Assembly (NCBI GenBank): GCA_009779395.1
Contig: WREJ01000059.1
Span: 1 to 6,944, forward strand
Length of the DNA stretch: 6,944 nt
Reading direction: 5' to 3'
DNA from: Coriobacteriia bacterium
Lineage (GTDB): Bacteria; Actinomycetota; Coriobacteriia; WRKU01; WQUG01
The position numbers and the translations under genes were made by a program. Below, piece by piece: positions 6,288 to 6,944 of this stretch. Each line of letters opens with the position of its first letter. Within the stretch, counting starts at the first letter, position 1. Below the pieces are notes generated by a model. The model saw only the letters and a program-made list of their open reading frames with translations, had not been told where the DNA came from and ran no database searches.

Positions 6288-6692
6288 TTATTCGCCTATC
6301 TCGACCTGGATTGGCTGTCCGCCCATATCTCCGTCACCGGGAATCGCATTTTCAATGGATGAACCTGGAGCAAGAGAGTCCAGACCAACAATGGCTTCGC
6401 TTGATCCCCAGTCAATCAGCGCGGTAAATGTCGCAAAAAATATCAGTGTCACGACAACAACGCCAACCAGATAGACAACCTTTTGCCGAGTCGGCCAGAC
6501 TACGCGCTTGAGCTCTGCCCGCACGCCGACCAGATAGTCGAAGAGCTTGCCAAAAATATTACGCTTGTTGTCCGCAGACTTGCCGCCGCCACCCTTGTTT
6601 TTCTTGGGTGCTGACTTTGTAGCCTTGGGCTTTTGCGCCTTTTTTGGCTGCTCGTCTTTTGCAGCGTCGTTCTTTTTCTTGTCTTTTGCCAT
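6288..6692 (-). CDS. secE: Preprotein translocase subunit SecE, with a C-terminal extracytoplasmic extension
   Basis: SecE is the clamp subunit of the SecYEG channel. The protein has 134 residues. Residues 1-44 are a Lys/Ala-rich cytoplasmic tail with KKNKGGGGKS, common in actinobacterial SecE. The amphipathic helix and signature lie at about 46-70, with LVGVRAELKRVVWPTRQKV. A single membrane helix follows at about 72-94. Most SecE proteins end soon after this helix; here about 40 more residues follow, polar and acidic with Gly and Pro, predicted outside the membrane. TTCCTT (6699-6704), giving AAGGAA in sense, lies 6 nt before the ATG. Its stop is 3 nt from the nusG start. Upstream lies repeat family A instead of the usual tRNA-Trp or rpmG within the window. 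Confidence 0.95.
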   Translation of the reverse strand: MAKDKKKNDAAKDEQPKKAQKPKATKSAPKKNKGGGGKSADNKRNIFGKLFDYLVGVRAELKRVVWPTRQKVVYLVGVVVVTLIFFATFTALIDWGSSEAIVGLDSLAPGSSIENAIPGDGDMGGQPIQVEIGE

Positions 6693-6710
6693 TATCGTTT
6701 CCTTAAAAGG

Positions 6711-6835
6711 TTGGCAGGCCAGGAGGGACTCTCGTGTATTTGCTCCGCAAAACCACGGTGACCTCGCTGCGCTCGGACGTAAATGCTCCTAAGGTCGCAT
6801 TTACCCCTCGCGGGTTCGAGTCCAAACTCTGCCAA
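6711..6835. repeat. Family A element, complete copy: tRNA-tail-ended inverted repeat upstream of secE
   Basis: The ends are inverted: TTGGCAG (6711-6717) with CTGCCAA (6829-6835), and GGACTC (6726-6731) with GAGTCC (6818-6823). Each end reads outward like a tRNA 3' end. On the minus strand the left end is GAGTCCCTCCTGGCCTGCCA. On the plus strand the right end is GCGGGTTCGAGTCC followed by AAACTCTGCCA. Inside lie two hairpins: TTTGC-TCC-GCAAA (6739-6751) and GTAAATGC-N10-GCATTTAC (6779-6804). No acceptor, D and anticodon arms of a real tRNA can be formed, so it is not a functional tRNA gene by inspection. Confidence 0.8.
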
Positions 6836-6877
6836 CTCAAACCACCTCAATACCTGTCATACTACCGTTCTAAAAAC

Positions 6878-6944
6878 TGGCAGGCCAGGAGGGACTCTCG
6901 TGTATTTGCTCCGCAAAACCACGGTGACCTCGCTGCGCTCGGAC
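6878..6944. repeat. Family A element, second copy (cut by window end)
   Basis: These 67 bases are identical to 6712-6778, starting at TGGCAGGCC and running to the last base of the window, so the repeat probably continues outside it. A 42-nt stretch (6836-6877) separates the two copies; it shows no gene and no clear promoter. Confidence 0.95.

Noticed and set aside
6711..6944. A functional tRNA gene upstream of secE
   Set aside because: Only tRNA-like 3' ends are present. No D arm, anticodon arm or matching 5' acceptor strand could be formed on either strand, and the T-stem at the right end pairs poorly (GCGGG against CCAAA).

Overview
The window looks like a piece of an Actinomycetota chromosome, most likely class Coriobacteriia. 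The reasons are a roughly balanced base composition, a short NusG (172 residues, without the long acidic N-terminus of many Actinobacteria), a lysine-rich SecE, and strong AAGGA-type ribosome binding sites. The assignment rests on overall feel rather than a database match; a small-genome Coriobacteriia such as Cryptobacterium is a guess.

Layout. Positions 1-3468 (minus strand) hold a tight high-affinity phosphate uptake operon in the order pstS-pstC-pstA-pstB, with pstB cut by the window edge. pstS/pstC overlap as TGATG and pstC/pstA as ATGA, so translation is probably coupled. A good sigma70-type promoter for pstS lies at 3511-3539. The divergent gap 3469-3710 also contains a perfect 13-bp dyad and a second, shorter dyad. 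Positions 3711-4247 (plus strand) carry an ECF-transporter S component most like RibU (riboflavin). Its 3' end overlaps rplA convergently by 8 bp. Positions 4240-6692 (minus strand) hold secE-nusG-rplK-rplA, the usual protein-export/transcription/ribosome cluster, but rplJ-rplL do not follow rplA.

The pst genes work as one machine: PstS captures phosphate outside the membrane, PstC and PstA form the channel, and PstB drives it with ATP. The other operon supplies the translocase subunit SecE, the elongation factor NusG, and the L11 and L1 proteins of the 50S stalks.

The most unusual content is not coding. Two repeat families sit between the genes of the ribosomal operon. Family B is a long imperfect hairpin of about 116 bp present in two nearly identical copies (5005-5121 and 5649-5764), each starting at or within a base or two of a stop codon (rplK and nusG) in the same orientation. 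Family A is a 125-bp element (6711-6835) plus a truncated copy (6878-6944) upstream of secE, exactly where a tRNA-Trp gene is usually found. Both ends of the complete family A copy look like tRNA 3' ends pointing outward (T-loop plus ...TGCCA), but no intact tRNA can be folded between them. The two families share short internal words, which suggests a common class of structured intergenic elements.
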